Source: Acidobacteriaceae bacterium
GTDB taxonomy: Bacteria; Acidobacteriota; Terriglobia; Terriglobales; Acidobacteriaceae
Direction: 5' to 3'
DNA: 12,662 nucleotides
Assembly (NCBI GenBank): GCA_030040395.1
Contig: JASHTU010000661.1
Location: forward strand, 1 to 12,662
Position numbers and translations under genes: made by a program. Under the pieces are notes generated by a model that did no database searches, was not told the DNA's origin, and worked only from the letters and a program-made list of their open reading frames with translations. Shown here piece by piece: positions 1 through 6,121 of the stretch; the stretch's first letter is position 1; every line of letters begins with the position of its first letter.

Positions 1-99
1 GCAGAAATGGGCGATTCCCTCTTCGGAGACGGAGCGGCTCGGGAATCGTGGCTAGTACCGTGACTTGGTGATTTTCTAATTGCTCCCAATGAACTTGGG

Positions 100-155
100 C
101 GCCCCAGGTCCCCGGCGAGTGGCGGGAACCCGCCTGCGGGTGGCTCGCTGGGGTG
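100..155. repeat. Long nested GC-rich inverted repeat
   Basis: The outer arms are CGCCCCA (100-106) and TGGGGTG (149-155), with one G-U pair if transcribed. The middle arms are GCGAG (115-119) and CTCGC (144-148). At the centre GGCGGG (121-126) and CCCGCC (129-134) are separated by AA; this tip can alternatively pair as ACCCGC/GCGGGT. It is flanked by two smaller hairpins: CCCAA-TGAAC-TTGGG (85-99) and AGATCC/GGATCT (157-162, 171-176). The nested geometry resembles REP/BIME-like dispersed intergenic elements. There is no U-tract that would make it an ordinary terminator. Membership in a repeat family is inferred, not shown. Confidence 0.45.
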
Positions 156-270
156 GAGATCCCGATTTTCGGATCTGGGAAACCACGAATCGACGCGCTC
201 ACGGCGCCAGGTCGGGTCATGGCCGCCACCCCGGACCGCCTGCTTTTTGCCCCCTGCTTCGCGACCATTC

Positions 271-295
271 GCAGCCAGGCTCTGCCTGGGTCTGC
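271..295. repeat. Perfect hairpin within the non-coding block
   Basis: The core is CCAGGC-TCT-GCCTGG (275-289), six perfect pairs with a three-base loop. It is extended by outer arms GCAG (271-274) and CTGC (292-295) across a two-base bulge. No T-run follows on either strand, so it is probably part of the structured repeat cluster rather than a terminator in its own right. Confidence 0.4.
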
Positions 296-299
296 ACCG

Positions 300-320
300 A
301 AAAAGGGGCAAAACGCCCCA
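300..320 (-). terminator. Candidate intrinsic terminator for the minus strand
   Basis: GGGGC-AAAAC-GCCCC (306-320) forms a 5-bp all-GC stem. Read on the minus strand, it is followed directly by six T (complement of the A-run at 300-305), which is the layout of a Rho-independent terminator. It would stop minus-strand transcription from the IclR gene, but it lies about 240 nt past that gene's stop codon and the stem is short. On the plus strand there is no T-run. It could instead be one more hairpin of the repeat cluster. Confidence 0.3.
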
Positions 321-336
321 AAATGGGCCGTAAGTC

Positions 337-387
337 CTTATTATTGAGGATTTTAGTATCTAACCCTTTTATTATCAAGAATTTAGA
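337..387. repeat. AT-rich imperfect tandem repeat, two units
   Basis: Two units of about 21-22 nt lie in the same orientation: 337-357 and 366-387. Both start CCTT, contain TATTAT, then AG, and end in TTTAG, with a few substitutions and one indel between them. The spacer is 8 nt. Just downstream, GTACT-CATT-AGTAC (393-406) is a perfect 5-bp hairpin. The block is sharply AT-rich against its GC-rich surroundings. I recall similar motifs as common intergenic sequence in acidobacterial genomes, but no search supports this here. Confidence 0.4.
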
Positions 388-434
388 CCCAGTACTCATT
401 AGTACAAGTGATTGCAAACAAACCACTTAACCTC

Positions 435-461
435 AAAAAAGAGAGGGGGTAGGGGGGAGGG
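435..461. other. Purine tract with three G-runs
   Basis: Of 27 bases, 26 are purines: an A6 run, GAGA, then G-runs of five (445-449), six (452-457) and three (459-461) separated by TA and A. There are only three tracts of three or more G, so a canonical three-tetrad intramolecular G-quadruplex is not encoded. A two-tetrad form or a triplex is possible. It lies about 100 nt downstream of the IclR stop codon, between that gene and the candidate terminator. Confidence 0.35.
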
Positions 462-561
462 TAACTGAAAAGTAAATGGCGTGCCGGCACATCAAAACCC
501 GGCGCTACGCGATGCGCTGCCCATAGGCGCGCTGCGCAACCCGGCGTCGGCCGCGCGCCGT

Positions 562-1374
562 TTATGCGGACAGCGCCGCCCGATTCAGCCGGCTGGGGAT
601 GTAACCCATGTCTGCCGAAATGCCCCGGACGCAATGGAGCAGATGGTTGGCGATCGAGGGCAGCTTCTGCGCCGTGACCCGGAACGATGGGCCGGAAACG
701 CTGACCGCGGCCACCGGTTGCCGCTGCGCGTCCAGAATCGGAACCGCAATGCAGCGCAAACCCTCCTCGAGCTCCTCGTCGTCCACCGCGTAGCCCCGGC
801 GGCGCGTTTTTTCAAGCTCCACCCGAAACGCTTCCGGAGTCACGATCGTGCGGTGCGTCAGCCGCTCGAAGCGGATGCGGCGAATGACTTCGGCGGCGCG
901 GTCTTCAGGTAGAAACGCCAGAATCGCCTTCCCCACCGACGTGCAATGCACCGGATTGCTGGCTCCGATGCGGGTGATCATGCGCACCGAGCGCGCCGGT
1001 TCGATCTTATCGATGTAGATCATGCGCGAGGCTTCGAGAATGCACAGGTGAGCGGTCTCCTCCGTCTCGGCCACCAGGCGGCGCAAGTGAGGCTGCGCCC
1101 GCTCGCGCAGATCATATTGCTCAATGGCCCGATTGCCGAAGTCGAAGAGGCGCAATCCCAGCCGGAACTTGCCGTTCGCGGTGCGCTCCACCATCCGGTG
1201 CCGCTCCAGAACCATCAGAAATCGGTGCGCCGTGCTTTTGTGCAATTGCAACGACGAAGCCACCTGCGCCAAACCCAGGGGCGTGTCGCTTTCCCCCAGC
1301 AGGTCGAGAACGGCAAAAGCCCGGTCAAGGGCTTGCACTTTATAAGTGCCTTGGGGTGGAGTGGCTCCTCGCAT
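562..1374 (-). CDS. IclR-family transcriptional regulator
   Basis: This is a 270-aa protein of full length for the IclR family, whose members are usually dimeric or tetrameric sugar- or aromatic-catabolism regulators. Residues about 11-72 form the N-terminal winged helix-turn-helix, with the recognition helix in the HKSTAHRFL stretch. The rest is the IclR effector-binding domain, including the TSVGKAILA and DDEELEEGL segments typical of the family. The start is chosen because ATG at 1374 has AAGGA (1385-1381) six nt upstream. The gene stands alone downstream of the ABC exporter, and its own upstream region carries a TCTCA/TGAGA inverted repeat that could be an autoregulatory operator. The effector is not identifiable from sequence. 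The KDG-kinase-like gene at 3962-5044 makes a KdgR-like role conceivable but unproven. Confidence 0.92.
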   Translation of the reverse strand: MRGATPPQGTYKVQALDRAFAVLDLLGESDTPLGLAQVASSLQLHKSTAHRFLMVLERHRMVERTANGKFRLGLRLFDFGNRAIEQYDLRERAQPHLRRLVAETEETAHLCILEASRMIYIDKIEPARSVRMITRIGASNPVHCTSVGKAILAFLPEDRAAEVIRRIRFERLTHRTIVTPEAFRVELEKTRRRGYAVDDEELEEGLRCIAVPILDAQRQPVAAVSVSGPSFRVTAQKLPSIANHLLHCVRGISADMGYIPSRLNRAALSA

Positions 1375-1390
1375 AATTTTTCCTTAACTA

Positions 1391-1426
1391 ACTATCGATT
1401 ACAGTCTCAGGTTCTCAAAATATGAG
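1391..1426 (-). promoter_or_regulatory. Candidate promoter of the IclR-family gene
   Basis: On the minus strand a good -10 candidate is TGTAAT (1403-1398), five of six to consensus, giving a leader of about 17 nt with the Shine-Dalgarno site in place. Its -35 match at 17 bp (CTCATA, 1426-1421) is weak. An alternative is TTGAGA (1418-1413) with GATAGT (1396-1391) at 16 bp, but that leaves a leader of only about ten nt. A TTGACA also occurs at 1437-1432 without a good -10 at the right distance. The choice between these is uncertain. Confidence 0.35.
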
Positions 1427-1427
1427 A
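1405..1427. promoter_or_regulatory. Candidate operator: TCTCA/TGAGA inverted repeat plus extra half-site
   Basis: TCTCA (1413-1417) and TGAGA (1423-1427) form a perfect 5-bp inverted repeat with a 5-nt centre. A further TCTCA copy at 1405-1409 lies 8 nt away in direct orientation. The 15-bp overall span is similar to known IclR-type operators. It sits over the -35 zone of the IclR gene's candidate promoter, which would suit autorepression. The binding protein is inferred only from position. Confidence 0.35.
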
Positions 1428-1458
1428 TTCATGTCAATGCGTGGTACGGATTTCGGGA

Positions 1459-1535
1459 CCAAATTTGGGGACAGTTTGCGCCGCCGGCGGGCATGGACGC
1501 CCGCAGCGCAGCCTGGCTGCCGGCGAGGCGGCGGC
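1459..1535. repeat. Palindrome and three-stem GC-rich inverted repeat
   Basis: CCAAATTTGG (1459-1468) is a perfect 10-bp palindrome. Just after it, outer arms CGCCGCC (1479-1485) and GGCGGCG (1527-1533) enclose two hairpins: GCGGGC/GCCCGC (1487-1492 and 1499-1504) and GCAGC-CTG-GCTGC (1508-1520). Together they would fold as a three-way junction. The cluster lies just past the stop codon of the ABC exporter gene and before the IclR promoter, so it may attenuate or end exporter transcription. No T-run follows, so it is not a standard intrinsic terminator. A REP-like repeat is the alternative. Confidence 0.4.
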
Positions 1536-1547
1536 ACGAACCGCGCG

Positions 1548-3437
1548 TTACGCCGGCACCGCATCGCCCTCGCCCGGAGCGAGGAAGAGATTCGCTTCGA
1601 GGCCGTGCTGGCGCGTATAGAGGTCGTAGTAGCGGCCGCCCAGAGCGAAGAGCTCGGCATGGTTGCCGCGCTCCACGATGAGGCCCTGCTCGACGACCAG
1701 AATCTGATCGGCGCGGCGAATGGTCGAGAGCCGGTGCGCGATGACAAACGTGGTGCGGCCCTGCATGAGCTGGTTCAAGCCGGCCTGGATCATGGCTTCG
1801 GATTCAGAATCGAGCGAACTCGTGGCCTCATCGAGGATGAGAATGCGCGGCTCCGCCAGCAGAGCGCGCGCAATGGAGAGGCGCTGCCGCTGGCCACCGG
1901 ACAGCTTGACGCCGCGCTCGCCCACGATCGTGTCATAGCCCTCCGGAAAGCGCTCGGCGAACTCGTCGACGCGCGCGGTGCGGCAGGCGACAAGGAGTTG
2001 CTCCTCGTTGGCCTCAGGCCGCGAAAACATCACATTCTCGCGGATGGTTCCGTCGAACAGAAACGAATCCTGCAGCACCACGCCCAGCTGCGAGCGGAAG
2101 GTGTGCAGATCGACCGCAGCAAGATCGACATCGTCGACCAGCACCCGGCCTTTCGAGGGCCTGTGGAAGGCGCAGAGCAGGCTGATAATGGTGGACTTAC
2201 CCGAGCCCGAGGAGCCGACCAGTGCGGTCACCGATCCCGGTTCGGCCAAAAAACTGACGCCGTACAGCACCGGCTTGCCCGGTGTGTAAGCAAACTCCAC
2301 ATTGTCGAAACGGACCGTGCCCTCGATGGCCGGCATCATGACGGTGCGGCCAGGGTCCTGGTTCTCCTCGAGTTCGGCCATAATCTCATGGGTGCGATCG
2401 AGGCCGGCGAAGGCTTCAGTGAGTTGCGTTCCGATGTTTGCGATTTGGAAAACAGGGGCAATCATGAAGGCAAGAAACATGTTGTAGCTGAAGTAGTCGC
2501 CGACAGACCAGGTGTGGCCGAGGACGGCATGACCGCCAAGCCACATCACCAGCGCCGAGACCAGGCCGAGCACCGTCGTCGAAGCCGATGAAAGTACGCT
2601 GGTCATGGTCAGCGACTTCATCACGTTCTGGAGCAACCGTTCCACGCCGCCTGAAAAAACGTGCGCCTCGCGCTCCTCGGCGTGATAGCCCTTGATAACC
2701 CGCACGCCGCCCAGCGACTCTGTCAGCCTGCCTGTAACTTCGGCGTTGATCTTGGCGCGCTCGCGAAAGATGGGGCGAATGATGCGGAAGCCGTATTGCA
2801 GGACGAGCACGAAAACGCCGATCACGCCGAAGACCGTGAGCGTAACCGTGACGCTGCGATGCAGCAGATAAACGAAGGCGAGAATCGCGGTCAGGATGCC
2901 GCCCAGGAATTCGACCAGACCGGTGCCGATGAGGTTGCGCACGCCTTCTACGTCGCTCATGATGCGCGCCACCAGCGTACCGGTGCGGTTCTCATCGTAA
3001 TACGCTACCGAAAGCAGGCCCACATGACGCTGCACCTGGCGGCGCAGTTCGGCGATAAGCCGTTGGCCGGCTTTCGAGAGCAATTGCGTGAGCGAGAACG
3101 AGGTGATGGCCTGCACCACCATGGCGGAGAAGACCAGGGCGATGATGCGGGCCAACAGCTCGGGATGCGGGTGCTGTGGCGAGAGCACTTCGTCAAGCAA
3201 AGGCTTGGATGTGTACGGGAGGACCAGGCCGGCCACGCGGTTGATCGCCATGAGGCCGAGGCCGCCCAAAATGAGACCCTTGCGCGGAGAGATTAGTTCC
3301 CAGATCTCCGGCCAGATCTTTCTCAGGTTGGGTTTGGTTTTGGGCAGGTCCGATTGACCGGCGCGGGCGCTGCGGCCGTGCGGCATCCGCTCGGCGCGCA
3401 TGCCGACGCCCATTCCACCGCCGCGCATCGTGCTCAT
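1548..3437 (-). CDS. ABC exporter half-transporter, fused permease and ATPase (MsbA-like)
   Basis: This 629-aa inner-membrane protein has the usual layout of a type IV ABC half-exporter that works as a homo- or heterodimer. After a basic cytoplasmic N-terminus of about 45 residues, hydrophobic segments fall near 53-76, 95-118, 168-192, 197-219, 283-303 and 316-338. The nucleotide-binding domain begins near 375. It has Walker A G408-SSGSGK-S415 with K414, the Q-loop in VVLQDSFLF, signature LSGGQ at 512-516, Walker B ILILDE with D536 and E537, and the H-loop H568. All catalytic residues are present. The start ATG at 3437 is supported by AGGA seven nt upstream, inside the end of the preceding gene, so translation is probably coupled. 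The family exports lipids, lipid A precursors, drugs or peptides; the substrate cannot be read from sequence. Confidence 0.95.
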   Translation of the reverse strand: MSTMRGGGMGVGMRAERMPHGRSARAGQSDLPKTKPNLRKIWPEIWELISPRKGLILGGLGLMAINRVAGLVLPYTSKPLLDEVLSPQHPHPELLARIIALVFSAMVVQAITSFSLTQLLSKAGQRLIAELRRQVQRHVGLLSVAYYDENRTGTLVARIMSDVEGVRNLIGTGLVEFLGGILTAILAFVYLLHRSVTVTLTVFGVIGVFVLVLQYGFRIIRPIFRERAKINAEVTGRLTESLGGVRVIKGYHAEEREAHVFSGGVERLLQNVMKSLTMTSVLSSASTTVLGLVSALVMWLGGHAVLGHTWSVGDYFSYNMFLAFMIAPVFQIANIGTQLTEAFAGLDRTHEIMAELEENQDPGRTVMMPAIEGTVRFDNVEFAYTPGKPVLYGVSFLAEPGSVTALVGSSGSGKSTIISLLCAFHRPSKGRVLVDDVDLAAVDLHTFRSQLGVVLQDSFLFDGTIRENVMFSRPEANEEQLLVACRTARVDEFAERFPEGYDTIVGERGVKLSGGQRQRLSIARALLAEPRILILDEATSSLDSESEAMIQAGLNQLMQGRTTFVIAHRLSTIRRADQILVVEQGLIVERGNHAELFALGGRYYDLYTRQHGLEANLFLAPGEGDAVPA

Positions 3438-3440
3438 GCG

Positions 3441-3821
3441 CTATTCCTGCCGTGCGCGGCGCGCTTTGAGAAAGGACTGTACGCAGAGATTCACATAGAC
3501 AAGGAGGATCGCGGCCATGATGAGCTTATCCCACAGGGCAATGTAATCGGGTTCGATTCCTTGCGTGCGGGCGCTGCCGTAACCCTGAATGGCGGTGACG
3601 ATCGCGCCGAGAAAGCCGATCACGCCGATAGCCGCGTTGATGTGCATGAACAGCTTGCGCCGCCCCTCGCTGGGGCTGATGGCGAGAAAGCCGCAGACGC
3701 CCAGGGCGAGGCCGAACCACGTGGGGATCAGCGCCGTGGGATGAATGGCTCCGGTGTAGTAATATCCGGCCACTCCCAAGGCAACCAGCAGAAGCGCAAA
3801 GACGAGCGTAACCTTGGCCAT
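3441..3821 (-). CDS. Small four-helix membrane protein of unknown function
   Basis: This is a 126-aa protein with predicted membrane helices near residues 5-23, 29-48, 61-80 and 100-118. A polar, charged stretch lies at 50-60, and the C-terminus (KARRARQE) is basic. Distinctive segments are HPTALIPTWFGLALG in the second helix and RKLFMHINAAIGVIGFLG entering the third. I recall similar uncharacterised proteins in Acidobacteria and Verrucomicrobia but cannot name the family. A longer reading from 3860 exists, but ATG 3821 is preferred because AGGAGG (3834-3829) lies 7 nt before it. Its stop is 3 nt from the start of the ABC exporter gene, so the two are almost surely cotranscribed. Accessory, assembly or regulatory roles for the exporter are possible but untested. 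Confidence 0.82.
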   Translation of the reverse strand: MAKVTLVFALLLVALGVAGYYYTGAIHPTALIPTWFGLALGVCGFLAISPSEGRRKLFMHINAAIGVIGFLGAIVTAIQGYGSARTQGIEPDYIALWDKLIMAAILLVYVNLCVQSFLKARRARQE

Positions 3822-3835
3822 AGCAAAGCCTCCTG

Positions 3836-3867
3836 ATACAGTGTACAGTTCGCTGTTCACGGCACAC
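3836..3867 (-). promoter_or_regulatory. Upstream block shared with the SCO gene
   Basis: On the minus strand GTGTG (3867-3863), 15 nt, TGTACACTG (3847-3839), one nt, then AT precede the start of the four-helix protein gene. The same words at the same spacing occur before the SCO gene (6065-6034). TACACT (3845-3840) could be a -10 element (four of six), and the shared GTGTG falls roughly where a -35 would be. A transcript starting here would have a very short leader. It may be a shared operator or coincidence. Confidence 0.25.
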
Positions 3868-3961
3868 CGCCGGAACGCGGGCGGACGGGGCTGGATCGAT
3901 TGCGTGCAGGTTTTAGAGCGAACTCTGCAAAGGATGAACTACGAACTGTGAATTGGATTTT

Positions 3962-5044
3962 TCACCGCTGGATGCGGGCTGATCCGCCTTTCGCGAAGGC
4001 TCGCACCTGTTCGAGAGTGGCCATGGTGGTGTCGCCGGGAAAGGTGGTTAGCAGCGCGCCGTGCGCCCAACCGAGTTTGAGCGCTTCTTCGGCCGGTTCG
4101 CCGATGAGCAGGCCGTAAATGAAGCCCGCGGCAAAGCCGTCGCCGCCGCCCACGCGGTCCAAAACCTCGAGTTCGGCGGCAGGAGCCGTGTAGGTTTTGC
4201 CGTTCACCCAGGCCACGGCGCTCCAGCTATGGTGATTGGTTGAATGAACCTCGCGCAGCGTGGTGGCCACGACCTTGGCTTGCGGGAGTTTCTCCACCAC
4301 GCGATCGATCATGGCCAGAAAGGCGCTGGGATCGAGCTTCGATTTCGCCGTGACATCCGGCCCGGGAACGCCCAGCCCCTTTTGCAGATCTTCTTCGTTG
4401 CCCAGCAGCACATCAACGTTCTCGACAATCGTGGCCAGCGTTTCCACGGCATGATCGATGCCGCCGGAAATTTTCCATAACTTCTCGCGGAAGTTCAAGT
4501 CGAAGGAGGTGACCGCGCCAGCGGCCTTGGCTTCCCGCATCATTTCCGCGGCCAGCGCGGCGGACGTGGACGAAAGCGCCGCGAACAACCCGCCGCAATG
4601 CACCCAGCGCACGCCGGCAGCAAAGATTGCCTTCCAGTCGAAGTCGCCCGGCTTGAGTTGCGCCGCGGCTTCATTTGCGCGGTTATAGAAGACCACCGGA
4701 GGGCGCACGCCGTAACCCCGATCGCTGTACACTGCCGCCATATTGGGCCCCGTGGCGCCATTGTGCTCAAAATGCTTGTAGATGGGCTTCACGCCCATGG
4801 CGCGCACGCGCTCGGCAATCAGGTCGCCGATGGGATAATCGACCATCGCGGAGACGATCGCAGTATTCATCCGGAAGCAGTCGGAAAGGTTGGCGGCCAC
4901 GTTGTACTCGCCCCCGCTGACGTGAACCTTGCACTCTGTGGCCTTACGGAAGGGAATGATTCCCGGATCGAGCCGATGGATCAAGCCTCCCAAAGCAAGA
5001 AAATCCAATTCCGCACTGGCGCGGATATTCAGTCCCTCACGCAT
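3962..5044 (-). CDS. PfkB-family sugar kinase, 2-keto-3-deoxygluconate kinase-like
   Basis: This 360-aa cytosolic ribokinase-fold kinase phosphorylates a sugar or sugar acid with ATP. The N-terminal LALGGL strand is followed by the substrate-binding GGEYNVAANLSD segment. The PfkB signature DRVGGGDGFAAGF contains the anion-hole glycines (299-301) and the catalytic base D302. The middle part (VVFYNRANEAAAQL, then SFDLNFREKLW, then LLGNEEDL) resembles KdgK-type enzymes, which turn 2-keto-3-deoxygluconate into its 6-phosphate. Substrate is inferred from that resemblance only, and another sugar kinase is possible. It is somewhat longer than the usual 310-340 aa, with an insert before the lid return. 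The start ATG at 5044 has CAAGGAGAG (5057-5049) just upstream. No aldolase or uronate gene is in the window, so the pathway context is missing. Confidence 0.88.
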   Translation of the reverse strand: MREGLNIRASAELDFLALGGLIHRLDPGIIPFRKATECKVHVSGGEYNVAANLSDCFRMNTAIVSAMVDYPIGDLIAERVRAMGVKPIYKHFEHNGATGPNMAAVYSDRGYGVRPPVVFYNRANEAAAQLKPGDFDWKAIFAAGVRWVHCGGLFAALSSTSAALAAEMMREAKAAGAVTSFDLNFREKLWKISGGIDHAVETLATIVENVDVLLGNEEDLQKGLGVPGPDVTAKSKLDPSAFLAMIDRVVEKLPQAKVVATTLREVHSTNHHSWSAVAWVNGKTYTAPAAELEVLDRVGGGDGFAAGFIYGLLIGEPAEEALKLGWAHGALLTTFPGDTTMATLEQVRAFAKGGSARIQR

Positions 5045-5073
5045 CGTTCTCTCCTTGCCGGGGTGAAATGCTG

Positions 5074-5102
5074 AAAATCGTGGAATTCAAGTTGCATGTC
5101 AA
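5074..5102 (-). promoter_or_regulatory. Candidate promoter of the sugar kinase gene
   Basis: On the minus strand a perfect TTGACA (5102-5097) is followed after 17 bp by GATTTT (5079-5074), a weak -10 with three of six matches. It lies in the 74-nt gap between the SCO stop codon and the kinase start. The palindrome CAACCGGTTG (5109-5100) overlaps the -35 and could be an operator. The exact -35 and spacing favour a real promoter, but the -10 is poor. Confidence 0.35.
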
Positions 5103-5118
5103 CCGGTTGGGGTGCGCA

Positions 5119-6027
5119 TCAGCCGGCGCTAGCCGAGAGACGCTTGATATCCCTTTCGACTTGCGCCGGCGTCCATTGATTGCTCGGGTAAAACTGCGCC
5201 ACCTTGCCGTTGGGTCCAATCAACGTGGTGGAAAGCGTGTGGGTGATGGCGTCGTTGGGGCCGTAAGTAACGCCCAAATCGAAATACAAGGCCATTTTTC
5301 TGAGTTCCGGCTCGGTCGGCGCGGCGAAATCCCAATGCGCAAAAGCGTTCTTGGCGCTGCTTCCGATGTAACCGGCCCCGTAAGCGCGCAGCCGCGCCGG
5401 CGTGTCGTGCACGGTATCGAAGCTCACAGAGAGCAAATGCGTTTTGGCGTAGAGCGCGGGATCGGCACTCAGATCGCGGTTGATCTCAGCGAAGTTCCGG
5501 CTGATTAGGGGGCAGAAGTTGGGTAGGGGGCAGCGCGTGTAGATGAATGTGATGAGCAGATCCTTGCCTTGGAACTGATTGAGATGAATCTCGACCCCGT
5601 CCTGGTTGCGCAGTCTGAAGTCCGGCACTTGATCGCCGGGGACGGGCACGTGGTAAACCCCAGCTGGCTTGTAATCGGGCTTGGCCTGCGCGACCACCAC
5701 AATATGATCGAGCAGCACCGTTTGTTGGGCGCTCTTCGACACCAGCACATCCGCGGTGATCGTGTCGCCGGGATGGAGATCGCTAGCGATGTTCGGGTCC
5801 TTGAGTTGGTAGGGCATGGTCATGGCTTCCATGAAACCGGGAATGGCCTCACCATCAATCATTACCACGCCGCTTGCGGAATCGCTCGAGACCACTTTTC
5901 CGCGCAGATGATAGACCCGGATATTCGGATTGGCGGAGGCTTGGTGGCTGGCATTCTGGCTTGAATGACAACCGACCACGGAGAGGAGGACAACAGTGAG
6001 CAAGGCGCCGAGGAAAAATGTGCGCAT
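5119..6027 (-). CDS. SCO1/SenC-family copper lipoprotein with N-terminal CusF-like domain
   Basis: This is a 302-aa predicted lipoprotein: MRTFF, a hydrophobic stretch, then lipobox VVGC with C20. Residues about 36-115 form a CusF-like small copper-binding barrel, recognised by IPGFM-EAMTMPY, in which M69 and M71 match the methionine ligands. The usual histidine just before that motif appears to be replaced (Gly59). Residues about 130-302 form the thioredoxin-fold SCO1/SenC domain, with C166 and C172 in a CX5C arrangement (CPLPNFC) rather than the classical CX3C, and the conserved downstream His263 in ITHTLS. SCO proteins deliver copper to, or reduce thiols for, the CuA site of cytochrome oxidase; here the protein would act outside the cytoplasmic membrane. 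An in-frame GTG at 6063 would give a longer form, but ATG 6027 places the signal peptide correctly. Its SD (GGAT) is weak. No oxidase genes are in the window. Confidence 0.9.
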   Translation of the reverse strand: MRTFFLGALLTVVLLSVVGCHSSQNASHQASANPNIRVYHLRGKVVSSDSASGVVMIDGEAIPGFMEAMTMPYQLKDPNIASDLHPGDTITADVLVSKSAQQTVLLDHIVVVAQAKPDYKPAGVYHVPVPGDQVPDFRLRNQDGVEIHLNQFQGKDLLITFIYTRCPLPNFCPLISRNFAEINRDLSADPALYAKTHLLSVSFDTVHDTPARLRAYGAGYIGSSAKNAFAHWDFAAPTEPELRKMALYFDLGVTYGPNDAITHTLSTTLIGPNGKVAQFYPSNQWTPAQVERDIKRLSASAG

Positions 6028-6033
6028 CACAGC

Positions 6034-6065
6034 ATCCAGTGTACAACTCAAACACTGAACCACAC
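6034..6065 (-). promoter_or_regulatory. Upstream block of the SCO gene, shared with the four-helix protein gene
   Basis: Minus-strand GTGTG (6065-6061), 15 nt, TGTACACTG (6045-6037), one nt, then AT. This matches the arrangement upstream of the gene at 3441-3821. TACACT (6043-6038) is a possible -10, but it sits so close to the ATG at 6027 that the message would be nearly leaderless. That fits the weak Shine-Dalgarno site. Operator function is an alternative. Confidence 0.25.
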
Positions 6066-6121
6066 GGCGCAGGTTCGTGGCGGACCGTCGCCGGGCGCCG
6101 AATAGTCGCCCCCAATCCCGG

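Larger units (their letters stand above)
1..561. other. Non-coding region rich in inverted repeats
   Basis: I see no convincing gene here. All three plus-strand frames are open at base 1 but close by 63, 52 and 69, so a C-terminal tail of an upstream gene (for example the frame ending in TGA at 61-63) cannot be told from chance. Visible structures are perfect or near-perfect inverted repeats at 85-99, 100-155, 157-176, 271-295, 306-320 and 393-406. There is also an AT-rich imperfect direct repeat (337-387), a purine/G-rich tract (435-461) and a 10-bp palindrome GTGCCGGCAC (481-490). Base composition swings from GC-rich (85-330) to AT-rich (335-430) and back. I infer a mosaic of dispersed intergenic repeat elements plus the 3' region of the IclR gene. 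Confidence 0.7.

Noticed and set aside
1..63. Possible C-terminal tail of an upstream gene ending in TGA at 61-63
   Set aside because: All three frames are open at the edge for 17-22 codons, so no frame is favoured and no product can be recognised.
80..430. Plus-strand open frame of 116 codons in the left non-coding block
   Set aside because: It runs through hairpins and the AT-rich repeat, changes composition midway, and lacks a Shine-Dalgarno site or recognisable domain.
445..461. Canonical G-quadruplex
   Set aside because: Only three runs of at least three G are present and none is long enough to supply two tracts; a three-tetrad fold is not encoded.
80..480. CRISPR array or tRNA gene in the repeat-rich stretch
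   Set aside because: Repeats are not regularly spaced or identical, and no cloverleaf with T-loop and anticodon pattern could be found.
1422..2591. Long plus-strand open frame (389 codons) opposite the ABC exporter
   Set aside because: It lies antisense to a protein with every ABC motif intact; its translation is low-complexity, rich in Arg, Ala and Gly, and resembles no family. It is a shadow of GC-rich codon use.
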